Part shown: positions 7,802-15,086 of the stretch, piece after piece | How positions within the stretch are numbered: position 1 is the stretch's first letter | How the letters are laid out: each line of letters begins with the position of its first letter | Assembly (NCBI GenBank): GCA_027577415.1 | Contig: JANBQS010000384.1 | Coordinates: 1-19,284, forward strand | DNA: 19,284 nucleotides | DNA from: Coemansia sp. RSA 922 | Lineage: Eukaryota > Kickxellomycota > Kickxellomycetes > Kickxellales > Kickxellaceae | Direction of reading: 5' to 3' | Program-made: the position numbers and the translations under genes | Notes under the pieces: generated by a model | Databases searched by the model: none | Seen by the model: the letters and a program-made list of their open reading frames with translations, nothing else | What the model was told of the DNA's origin: nothing

Positions 7802-10555
7802 CTACTTTCTGTTGCTCTGGATGTCCAGAGTACCCAGCATCAATGGCCAAATGAACAGCGCTTCAATGCGCTGGCGAAGCCAGTTCGCTGGAATCGAATC
7901 TAGAGACGGCATAGATTCGTCCTCATCAATGCCCAAGAGCTCAGCGTTGAAGGCGGCACTCAAATCAGGCACGGCCTCAAGCAGACGCTGTAGTCCCTGC
8001 ACGGTGCTCAGGCATGGAAGCACTGGGCGCAAGTGAGAGTCGGGGGCTACATTGCCTGCGTCCTTTCCCTCGACGCCAGCCTGGAGGATATTGACCCAGT
8101 TCAGCACGCGCCCACGTCGCATCGTCGAGCCACGGCGGCCACCTGGCGACGTGACAAACTCGCCCTGGTCATCACCCGGAAGGCTCATCCGACTCTTGGG
8201 CGGCCGACCAACACGCCCGCGCCCAGCCGTGCGAGTGGGAGTGCCCCCGCCATGGTCACTAGCAGTGTCGTCGCGATCAAGCATCAACCTCGATGTGATG
8301 TTACCCGTAGACTTTGCGCGGCTGTTACGGGGCGGCGGGCGCGACGGCGACTCCAGCTCCTGAGCCCGCTCAGCCGACAGCGGGGTTGATGGCAGCAGCG
8401 GCACAAAATTTGTGGAGGTAGCCCTCTTCCACTGGCGCTTGCGTGCGCTCTCAATGCCCGACGTCGTCTTGCGCTTGCGCCCATTCCCCTGCGTGTGAGC
8501 AAAGTAGAGCAGCGACTCGTCATCGTGCGTGCCATGTTCAGTGCTGGCACTCATCGGCTGTAGTACGTCCTCGTCTTGTAGCTGGCTCTGGCGGCGGCGG
8601 CGGCGCTCTTCCTCCCACTCGGGGAAGCTAGGCACAGTGCCCTCTTCGCCGTTCTCTCCCTCGAGATCCTTGGGCGGCTCGGGCGCCTTGCCCTTTTTGT
8701 TCAGGCTGCGCCAGTGGCGCCAGCACTGGTTGTCAGTGCGGTTGCCCAAGAGATCGGCAACATACGACCACTTGCCAATGCCCACTCTGTTAACAATGGC
8801 AATCAAGCGCCCGTCCTCCTCTGACGTCCACTGCGAATTGTTGACGTCGGGAGTAAGCACGTTCATGTAGCGCTCGCGGCACTTGACATCCGTGCGCCCA
8901 GGTACGTGCTTGGCGATTTTGGTCCACTGGCCAACGCCATAGAGCCGCACGGCTGCAAGCAGAGCAACGTCCTCGTCCTTGTCCCACCGACCCGATCGAA
9001 TGGCGGGGTTGATTGACTTGCACCAGCGATGCAGCACTTGCTGGCCCGTGCGATTATCCAAGCACGACGCGACCGCCTGCCAGTCGCCCTCGCCGTACGT
9101 CATCACCGCCTCATGCAGCAGCTGGTCTTCCTCGGGCGTCCACTTGGACCGAGACATGTCTGGGTTCAACTTGCGCTGGTACACTTGGAAGCACTGCGCC
9201 GCCGTGCGCTGCGTGTCCAGCTCCTTGGCAATGTTGACCCAGTCGTGCCCGTTGTGCTTTTGCACAATGTCGTACAGCGTCCGCTCCTCCTTTTTAGTCC
9301 ATGGCTCGCGGTTGATTATCGGGTGGTCCTGCGTGGCATACTGGATGGCACACTCGACGGGCTTGTGCTGAGGCACAAACTGCTTGGAAATAAACTTCCA
9401 GTCAACCCCCATCAAGTTCATCTCCAGCTCCTGGTCGCTGACCTTGTCGGCATCCCAGATCGCTCGCGGATCGGTGTTTTGCTGATACAGCTTTTGCAGC
9501 ATAAGCTTGCGGTTGGACTGCCGCACACCCCTAACCAGAGCCTCGCGCTCGGCGTCAGTCCAGCGCCTGGCACGATAGACAATCGGCGGGTGCTTCTTCT
9601 TGCGCACCGTGTCTCTGTTGTCGGGCGGCCGGCTGTTATCGCTATCGACAAAAAAGCTGCTGGAGGCAATCTTGAGTTCGTTCGTCACAGGATCCACTTG
9701 GCTCGAGCGCTCGTCCTTGTTGCGTCGTCCACTCCGCCGATTAGTAGCCCGTGCCTGGATCGTCAGCAGCGTACCAATGTTCTCTTGCAGCTCCTTGTTG
9801 CGCCGCTGTGCCGCGTCAATCGCCGCCAGCTGAGCGCGAAGCAGCCGCTGGTAGCGCAAATTGCCCTCCAGCGTTTCGCACGCCAGCTCATACGCCTCGC
9901 CGTCGTCAAGAGGCGCGCTGTCGCCGTAGCCGTCCACGCCCTCGGCTCTGCCCCCTGCAGCCGTAAGACCGTGCCCGATCAGCGCGCGGAAGTTGCTGGC
10001 AACACGAGATAAAAGGGCTTGATGGCTCTCATCATCATCTGCTGCCACGTCGCTGCTGTTGCCGCCAGCTTGCACAAGGCCCTCTGCCAAAGTATGGCGC
10101 GCTAGCTCGTCGCCGCCGCCGCCACCACCACCAAAAAAGTATTCGGCGCTTGAGGGGTGCATATCCAGAATGCTTCCACCAACACTTCCATTCGTGTAAT
10201 CGAACATCGCGCCGCTTGCCTGGTAGATGTCATTTTGATGAGAAAGCGGGCGACCGGCGACATGGCCGCTGGCTACCTCTTCTTCCGAGTCGCTCAGAGT
10301 CCCGGCATCGCTATGGCTCCGATCCGATTCACCTGAGCTACCCTGATCGCCACCGTCCTCATCGCTCATGTTTTCGCCATCGTTTGCGTCGTCGTGGCCA
10401 AGCAGGCCGTGTGCGTGCAATCCTGCCGCTACAAGGGCTTGCAAGTTTCGCTTGGCAGACTCGACGTCCAGCGCTGCACCATCGTCGACATCAGCAGTGT
10501 CTAGAGCAGCCGGCTGTGGATCCTCGTACTCCTTGCCATTAGTCTCCCTTGCCAT
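7802..10555 (-). CDS. SNAPc subunit 4-like multi-Myb transcription factor
   Basis: A 917-residue protein with the layout of SNAP190/SNAPC4, the DNA-binding subunit of the complex that recognises snRNA promoters for Pol II and Pol III. An acidic N-terminus (about 50-100) and a seven-glycine run (142-148) precede a coiled coil (about 224-268) at the place where SNAP190 contacts its partner subunits. Then come a half repeat (about 330-410) and four Myb repeats: WTKKEERTL (416-466), WTPEEDQLL (469-518), WDKDEDVAL (521-570) and WTSEEDGRL (573-622). This is the 4.5-repeat arrangement diagnostic of the family. The C-terminal 290 residues are basic and disordered, with an AT-hook-like GRGRVGRPPK. The start is the ATG at 10555 (CAAACATGGC); the frame further up has only a TTG. 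A bas1-like Myb activator is less likely given the half repeat. Confidence 0.85.
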   Translation of the reverse strand: MARETNGKEYEDPQPAALDTADVDDGAALDVESAKRNLQALVAAGLHAHGLLGHDDANDGENMSDEDGGDQGSSGESDRSHSDAGTLSDSEEEVASGHVAGRPLSHQNDIYQASGAMFDYTNGSVGGSILDMHPSSAEYFFGGGGGGGDELARHTLAEGLVQAGGNSSDVAADDDESHQALLSRVASNFRALIGHGLTAAGGRAEGVDGYGDSAPLDDGEAYELACETLEGNLRYQRLLRAQLAAIDAAQRRNKELQENIGTLLTIQARATNRRSGRRNKDERSSQVDPVTNELKIASSSFFVDSDNSRPPDNRDTVRKKKHPPIVYRARRWTDAEREALVRGVRQSNRKLMLQKLYQQNTDPRAIWDADKVSDQELEMNLMGVDWKFISKQFVPQHKPVECAIQYATQDHPIINREPWTKKEERTLYDIVQKHNGHDWVNIAKELDTQRTAAQCFQVYQRKLNPDMSRSKWTPEEDQLLHEAVMTYGEGDWQAVASCLDNRTGQQVLHRWCKSINPAIRSGRWDKDEDVALLAAVRLYGVGQWTKIAKHVPGRTDVKCRERYMNVLTPDVNNSQWTSEEDGRLIAIVNRVGIGKWSYVADLLGNRTDNQCWRHWRSLNKKGKAPEPPKDLEGENGEEGTVPSFPEWEEERRRRRQSQLQDEDVLQPMSASTEHGTHDDESLLYFAHTQGNGRKRKTTSGIESARKRQWKRATSTNFVPLLPSTPLSAERAQELESPSRPPPRNSRAKSTGNITSRLMLDRDDTASDHGGGTPTRTAGRGRVGRPPKSRMSLPGDDQGEFVTSPGGRRGSTMRRGRVLNWVNILQAGVEGKDAGNVAPDSHLRPVLPCLSTVQGLQRLLEAVPDLSAAFNAELLGIDEDESMPSLDSIPANWLRQRIEALFIWPLMLGTLDIQSNRK

Positions 10556-10588
10556 GTTTGTTGACAAAGTCGAGCTACAGCGTAGGGA

Positions 10589-10596
10589 TATATAAA
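10589..10596 (-). promoter_or_regulatory. TATA box of the SNAPC4-like gene
   Basis: The AT block reads TTATATAT on the minus strand, 34-41 bp before the ATG at 10555. Initiation 25-30 bp downstream would leave a leader of only about ten bases. Confidence 0.5.
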
Positions 10597-10855
10597 TACA
10601 TTTGTGAAATTAGTATTACTTGTCAGCAAGGAAGGTATGAAAATTGCAGCCAGAGGTGGTATTTGTTAGATTGAGCAAAGAAGCAAGCTTGCTGGCGAGT
10701 GCACAAAGTAGAAACAACACAAGATTAGTGCTTTACCTGTTAATAATTTCAAAAGAACGCAAAAAAAAAATTAAATAATATAAATTTTTAAAGTTGCAAG
10801 AGATGAAATGCAAAACCCATTTTGGATTGCATGCCGGCCTGTCTTACTCGCTTTG

Positions 10856-10884
10856 ATCACGTGATGTAGACGCTATTCTATTGG
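10856..10884 (-). promoter_or_regulatory. E-box (ATCACGTGAT) and CCAAT core
   Basis: ATCACGTGAT (10856-10865) is a 10-bp palindrome around CACGTG, the core bound by bHLH factors such as Cbf1, Pho4 or USF. ATTGG (10880-10884) is CCAAT on the minus strand. Both lie within 40 bp downstream of the LRR-like stop codon and about 300 bp upstream of the SNAPC4-like ATG, so they may be its upstream activating elements. Use is inferred. Confidence 0.4.
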
Positions 10885-10891
10885 TTGTTCT

Positions 10892-12892
10892 TTACATGTA
10901 GTAGTCGCAGACATTGTACTCGAAGCGGTGTGCGTGTACGGCAGGCATCTCCTTCTTCATGTGCTGCATTATCAGCCGCGTCTCAACCTCTGATGGCGAG
11001 TTGATGCCAGAAATGTATGGCACGTACACGCGAGGCAGCTTGCGCGACTGTGCAAACAAGTCCATGATCTGGCCCAGGGTACTGGTTGCTGACGACCAGT
11101 CAGACCAGATCCAAAGCGAGTTGAGCTCGGCTGGTCGACGACCACTCTTGCCGTCATGTGCCTGGCGCGGAATTGCCTCCTTGACTCGCGACAGTAGCTT
11201 GCGCCGAGACGAAGAGGCAGGGCGCGGTGTTGCAGCTAGTCGTACCTCAAGCGTCGACAAGCTCTGAAAGGCACTAAGGATGCCTGATATGCCATGTACG
11301 GTCAGGGGAATAAATGGAATGCTCAGGTAGCGCAAGAGACGGGGATACTGTGAGTTGGATGTCTCTACTGCCTTGAGCAGCGACGACGCCAGCGAGTAGT
11401 CAATATCCTGTGGCTTGGTCAGAGGGTCGACATAGAGCGGATAGTTGAGATCGAGCACACGCAGCAATGGCAGTCGAGTTAAAAGGTAGTGCAAACTCTT
11501 GGGCGTAAAGCGCATGGACGGCATGTTGGGCAAGGGGATCAGGTTCCGGTGAATGTCAAACGAGTTGTTTGCCATCAGTTGCTCGTGTGTGGCAGAGTTG
11601 AATACGATCAGCTCGGACAGCTGCGGACAGCTGCTGGCCAGCAGTTGGACCAAGGTATCGTTGATATGAGCCAACTGCAGCCGCGACAGCTGCTGCCACC
11701 GCTCGAGAAACATACAGCCATACAGGGTGTTTTCTAGCGATGGATGGCCAACATCGGCATGGGCGGTAAGCACAAGGCGCCTCAGATTAGGGAAATGTCG
11801 AGCAGCAAGCGGGATGCCAAGCTTTCCAATCTCTTTGAAGCGCAATGTGAGCTCGCGGACCGAGGGCTTGCAAAAGGCCAGCTCGTCAGCATTGGCGTTG
11901 GCATCTGAGCCCTCTTCTTCGGGATAGGTGGATATAAAGTGCAGGGTTTTGTTCTCGGTGATCTTGTACAAGAGATCGGTAGAGTCGACGTTAAGGCGCA
12001 GATTGGTCGGGGCAGCCAAGTCAGTCAGCAGCACGGTTCGGATGACGGTAAAGACATAGTCGGGGTAGTTGGGCTCGCTGTTGATAGTCAGGCTCAGGTT
12101 GGTCAGGAGAAAGTTGGCGTGGGCCATGTAGCGCATCAGGCGCGAGCTGAGATTCAGCACGTCCATGTGGCGTTGCGACGCGCGAAAGACGACCGACTTT
12201 GGCTGCTGGCGACCCATGGAGTGGCACATCTCGCGAAAGTATCCGGTGTGGGTGTTGTAGGCAATGTATGATATCGATCCAAGGTTTGGAAAGTAGCGCT
12301 CGTAGTCGCGCGGCATCCAGATCTTATAGTCTAGCTCGTCGTCGAGACTGGTGATGTTGTTGATAATCTTTATCGTCGTCACTCGCGGCCAGCCCAGCTT
12401 GAGGGCGTTGCGAGCGACTCTGGGCAAGCGACGGGCGCCGGCGGGCACAGTCAGCAGCAGCACGTGTGTTGTGGCGGCCTTTGTCTCGTGGATGCGTAGG
12501 AACAAGGGCAGAGTACTGCGCGCCAACAGCTTGGTCAGGTCCAGCAAGGTGTATGCCTCTGCCTCGAGCTGCTCGCGGAACGCCGGCGGGCATGCCATCA
12601 TATCCAGCTCAAACGGCAGGTTACACACCCCTTCTTCGAGTGACTCGGGCAGGCCCTTGTACTTTTCCAGCCTCGACACCTTGTCGACTCGGCCGCTGTG
12701 GCCAGAGCTGCTGCTGGTGTTGCTTCTGACTGTGCCGTGGCCGTCGCCGTCGTCATCATCGTCGTCTACGGCAGAGCTGTATGTCGACGAGCGATTTGTG
12801 TCTGCCGTGTAGCGCAACGTATCATGTCCAGTTTGGATGCCGCCATTACCAGTGATGCCGTTGGCAGGGCCGCTTCGCGACAATGTCAGCAT
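10892..12892 (-). CDS. LRR-like protein of unknown function
   Basis: A 666-residue protein that I do not recognise at family level. Residues 1-85 are low-complexity, with a run of aspartates (SAVDDDDDDGDGHG) and serines. A helical part follows (about 85-160). From about residue 165 on there are irregular leucine-rich units, such as LRLNVDSTDLLYKI, PNLRRLVLTAHADV, WQQLSRLQLAHINDT, CPQLSELIVFNSAT and LLRVLDLNYPLYV, spaced about 25-60 residues apart, as in ribonuclease-inhibitor-like LRR folds of fungal F-box proteins. A clear F-box is not visible before them; LPFELDMMACPPAFREQL sits where one would be expected but lacks the usual pattern. The frame is intact from ATG to stop. It has the look of a lineage-specific protein-interaction scaffold. 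Confidence 0.75.
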   Translation of the reverse strand: MLTLSRSGPANGITGNGGIQTGHDTLRYTADTNRSSTYSSAVDDDDDDGDGHGTVRSNTSSSSGHSGRVDKVSRLEKYKGLPESLEEGVCNLPFELDMMACPPAFREQLEAEAYTLLDLTKLLARSTLPLFLRIHETKAATTHVLLLTVPAGARRLPRVARNALKLGWPRVTTIKIINNITSLDDELDYKIWMPRDYERYFPNLGSISYIAYNTHTGYFREMCHSMGRQQPKSVVFRASQRHMDVLNLSSRLMRYMAHANFLLTNLSLTINSEPNYPDYVFTVIRTVLLTDLAAPTNLRLNVDSTDLLYKITENKTLHFISTYPEEEGSDANANADELAFCKPSVRELTLRFKEIGKLGIPLAARHFPNLRRLVLTAHADVGHPSLENTLYGCMFLERWQQLSRLQLAHINDTLVQLLASSCPQLSELIVFNSATHEQLMANNSFDIHRNLIPLPNMPSMRFTPKSLHYLLTRLPLLRVLDLNYPLYVDPLTKPQDIDYSLASSLLKAVETSNSQYPRLLRYLSIPFIPLTVHGISGILSAFQSLSTLEVRLAATPRPASSSRRKLLSRVKEAIPRQAHDGKSGRRPAELNSLWIWSDWSSATSTLGQIMDLFAQSRKLPRVYVPYISGINSPSEVETRLIMQHMKKEMPAVHAHRFEYNVCDYYM

Positions 12893-13203
12893 ATGTGCGT
12901 ATTAAAAAAGAAAGAGAATAAATAAAAGAGAAAAATTTTGCTTTCATAGCTGGATAAAAACAGAGACAGACAGACACTGATGCAGATATCAGAGAAATGG
13001 GGGAAGGGTGAGTGTAGGATGTCGCCTGATGGTGAGAGACTTGAGAAAAAAAAGTACTCTCCTTGCATACCATGCTATGAATAGTATTTCTCAAGATTTG
13101 AATATCTATTTCAGGATCATGGATATATGCACTGGGATGCCACACTATTTGTTTTGCAAGGCGAGAACTTTTTCAAAAATTAAACATCTATTTCAGGAAC
13201 ACC
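12893..13203. other. 311-bp intergenic region between LRR-like and TatD genes
   Basis: Both flanking genes are on the minus strand, so this holds the TatD 3' UTR and the promoter of the LRR-like gene. Directly upstream of the LRR-like ATG the minus strand is pyrimidine-rich (about 12905-12945) without a convincing TATA box. The TatD side contains a 13-bp direct repeat. No gene is seen. Confidence 0.5.
13104..13198. repeat. Pair of direct repeats ATCTATTTCAGGA
   Basis: ATCTATTTCAGGA occurs at 13104-13116 and again at 13186-13198, 82 bp apart, with loosely similar AT-rich sequence before each copy. Both lie just past the TatD stop codon. On the plus strand each looks like a splice acceptor (TTTCAG), but no plus-strand gene is visible there. 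They may be 3' UTR elements of the TatD transcript or remnants of a small duplication. Confidence 0.6.
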
Positions 13204-13992
13204 TTATTTTGCAAAGAAGGCTTGGGCATTTTCAGCCAGTTGGCGACAAGCATCATCCAGCGACCAGCCATGTGCCTCTGATACCATGCCGATTGCCTGG
13301 TCAAGTGCCAGCGCCGCCGTACTCGCGTCATGGAGGTCGGACTCGACCAACACTCGGCTATGTGGCATGACTCGGATGCACTGCAATGTCTTTTGCAGAT
13401 TCCGCCCGTTGACTAGGCGCGAGTAGCTGGCGTACACGCGCGCGCCCAGCTCGCCTCGCAGAAAGAGTTGCTGCAACATATCGGGTGACCCGCTATACGA
13501 GTGAAGCATGATGCGCGGTGGCAGGGTGCCTGCTGCCTCTGCCTCTCGCAGCACGTCAGCCAGCGCCCCAAATGCCCGCACGCAGTGCACTGAGACGGGG
13601 ACGTCCAACTCGTGCGCAATGGCCAGCTGGGCCTTGAGGAGAGCTATTTGTGGCTCGAATGGGTACAGCTGGCCCGTGGCGGGGTTTCGTGCAGCCTTGT
13701 CGAGCCCACACTCCCCCACAATTCCGCCGTATTTTGTGACAAGAAGCTTGAGCTCACTACGCCACGTCTCGGGGATCTCGCCAGACTCGACCTGCTCGAC
13801 AAACCAGGGATGCAGGCCAAACGCAGGGACTATTCTGTCGCCATACTCCTCTTTGAGCCGTGCTACGCTGCCCCAGTCTGAGTATCGCGTCGCCTGCACG
13901 CAGTAGGCGATATGCTTGTTGCTGCTGCTGTCAAGCACGCCAAGCGTTGCCGGCGTCTCGTGGATGTGACAGTGGACGTCAAACGTGCTCAT
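13204..13992 (-). CDS. TatD-family metal-dependent hydrolase (Scn1-like)
   Basis: A 262-residue amidohydrolase-fold protein of the TatD family, whose members are metal-dependent phosphoesterases/nucleases or orphan hydrolases. The metal ligands expected for the family are all visible: H7 and H9 in DVHCHIHE, E94 in GIVGECGLD, H136 in VSVHC, H164 in MLHSYSG, and D219 in LVESD. FGLHPWF (59-64) is also typical. The length fits the usual 260-300 residues. Among fungal members it most resembles the fission yeast Scn1 (Cut9-interacting) group, judged from the HPWF and ECGLD context, so a role in DNA degradation should not be assumed. The start is the ATG at 13992, directly before the motif-bearing first strand. 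No frameshift is seen. Confidence 0.85.
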   Translation of the reverse strand: MSTFDVHCHIHETPATLGVLDSSSNKHIAYCVQATRYSDWGSVARLKEEYGDRIVPAFGLHPWFVEQVESGEIPETWRSELKLLVTKYGGIVGECGLDKAARNPATGQLYPFEPQIALLKAQLAIAHELDVPVSVHCVRAFGALADVLREAEAAGTLPPRIMLHSYSGSPDMLQQLFLRGELGARVYASYSRLVNGRNLQKTLQCIRVMPHSRVLVESDLHDASTAALALDQAIGMVSEAHGWSLDDACRQLAENAQAFFAK

Positions 13993-14439
13993 ATTGCGAA
14001 TCTTTGAAGTTGATGATTGTACGTACAGACTAACACCTGGTCTCTCACTGAACAGCGAGCCCTGGCTCTAATACCGTACGCGGCTTTAATCTCTGAAGCG
14101 GGAATCCCCAGAGTTCTATAGAAAATTAGACAAATGGGACTATTAAGCTGCATTAGCGTTTCGCTTGGAACGGATGTTCCAAACGAGACAAGGTAAAGAA
14201 AAACCCATGAAATCCGTGCGCCCAACACGATGGATTGCTAGACCCTAGACTAAACAATCGATCCATTATGGCAAATTCAGTCTGCGGCGATCAGCGTCAT
14301 TCTGGATAATTGGAGAAGACAAGACCACCATGCTCACGTTGTCTTGGCATTCCTGTGGTAGCATATCCAAGGGCTATAGTCCCCTCAACTTCGCTCTCTT
14401 TTCTCGCTGTCTTTATTATTTTTTAATGCAATTATTACA
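13993..14439. other. 447-bp divergent intergenic region, TatD / LURP-one-like
   Basis: It separates two divergent start codons and must hold both promoters. No ATG-initiated protein of note is present; the longest frame starts at GTG. Visible structure: palindrome TGTACGTACA (14018-14027) close to the TatD start, a small imperfect hairpin around 14091-14113, a strong hairpin at 14158-14189, and a pyrimidine-rich tract before the ATG at 14440. I could not match it to tRNA, U1-U6, RNase P or SRP RNA signatures. Confidence 0.5.
14158..14189. repeat. Hairpin-forming inverted repeat, 14-bp arms, 4-base loop
   Basis: The arms are GTTTCGCTTGGAAC and GTTCCAAACGAGAC around a GGAT loop. As plus-strand RNA they pair with one C-A mismatch and one U-G wobble. 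It lies mid-way between two divergent genes, so it may be a regulatory dyad for a dimeric factor or part of a small RNA. Only the symmetry is certain. Confidence 0.55.
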
Positions 14440-14958
14440 ATGCCTGCTACTTTCACCCTCTTCAATAAAGGCGCATTTTCACAACGTGCGCTAGTATTTG
14501 ATCGCGACTTTAAGAACCGGTCGGAAGCACTAGAAAACGCGGAACCACTGTACCTAGTAAACACCAAATGGAGCACCGTCGAGATACTGCACAACACAGT
14601 AACAGGCCCGAAAGCCCTACTGTCAGGGAACTATAAAGGATGGTTGAAACGCTCTGTCTCGCTCAATGGGTTTGGCTCGAATACACTGGCCAAGCGCACA
14701 GCGGTCGTAAGGTCGGGGTGGTCGTTTGTCGACTTTACGAGCAATGAGTTTACTTGGCGTGTGTCTGGCTGGAGCACGTCGTGGACGCTGACTGACGTCA
14801 ACGGGTCGGTCGTAGCCAAGTTGACTCGTGCGACTCTCCACAGAAACAAGCTCGGGACCTTGGAGATTATGGAGGACGTACCTGAATCTCTGCTGGCCCT
14901 GATCCTTGTAACCTGCAAGCTTGTGCACCAGACCGTTGTGGATGGCGAACGAAGCTAG
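14440..14958 (+). CDS. LURP-one-related / tubby C-terminal-like domain protein
   Basis: A 172-residue protein with the look of a single LURP-one/tubby-like beta barrel. The strands are rich in Trp and aromatic residues and match the pattern of those folds: an opening FSQRALVFDRDFKNRSEALE, then LVNTKWSTVEILHN, a central KRTAVVRSGWSFVDFTSNEF, WRVSGWSTSWTLTDVNGSVVAKL, and a closing hydrophobic helix PESLLALILVTCKLVHQTVV. In tubby and scramblase relatives the final helix threads the barrel. Such proteins bind membranes or lipids in some families; the fungal single-domain members have no assigned role. The start is the first ATG after a pyrimidine-rich leader. Confidence in the fold is moderate, because it rests on pattern alone. 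Confidence 0.65.
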   Translation: MPATFTLFNKGAFSQRALVFDRDFKNRSEALENAEPLYLVNTKWSTVEILHNTVTGPKALLSGNYKGWLKRSVSLNGFGSNTLAKRTAVVRSGWSFVDFTSNEFTWRVSGWSTSWTLTDVNGSVVAKLTRATLHRNKLGTLEIMEDVPESLLALILVTCKLVHQTVVDGERS

Positions 14959-15043
14959 ATTGATTATAATCACAACGAAGAAATCTACCCTGTCTTGCTG
15001 CTGCGGACTACAATTTAGCGGTCTCTCTTGCCTCTTCCACTTT

Positions 15044-15049
15044 TATAAA
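15044..15049 (+). promoter_or_regulatory. TATA box of the RAD51C-like gene
   Basis: TATAAA is 43 bp before the ATG at 15087. The stretch in between contains repeated CTAATT units (15056-15079), which would form most of a very short leader. Confidence 0.55.
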
Positions 15050-15086
15050 CCAACCCTAATTCTAATTCCTATTCTAATTGCTTGCC

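Larger units (their letters stand above)
10556..10891. other. 336-bp intergenic region between SNAPC4-like and LRR-like genes
   Basis: No ORF with a start codon or RNA gene is visible. The part near the SNAPC4-like gene holds its TATA box. An A-run and AT-rich stretch (about 10760-10792) lies in the middle. The far end carries an E-box and a CCAAT core next to the stop of the LRR-like gene. A minus-strand AACAG|GTAAAG at about 10733-10742 looks like a splice donor and could mark a 5' UTR intron, but no matching upstream exon can be shown. Confidence 0.5.

Noticed and set aside
9029..10012. 327-codon ATG-initiated ORF on the plus strand opposite the SNAPC4-like gene
   Set aside because: It mirrors the coding strand of a well-supported gene; its composition (Leu/Val/Arg/His-rich, no domain) is typical of an antisense shadow in GC-rich codons.
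14011..14096. TGATGA and CTGA spaced like C/D snoRNA boxes
   Set aside because: The bases flanking the boxes do not form the terminal stem, and the first box C base does not fit; the spacing alone is weak.
13989..14228. 79-codon minus-strand ORF in the divergent intergenic region
   Set aside because: It begins with GTG rather than ATG and overlaps the TatD start; no recognisable domain.
15056..15079. Telomere-like CCCTAA followed by CTAATT repeats before the RAD51C-like gene
   Set aside because: Only a single CCCTAA is present, and the rest are imperfect CTAATT units within a short leader; this is not a telomeric array.
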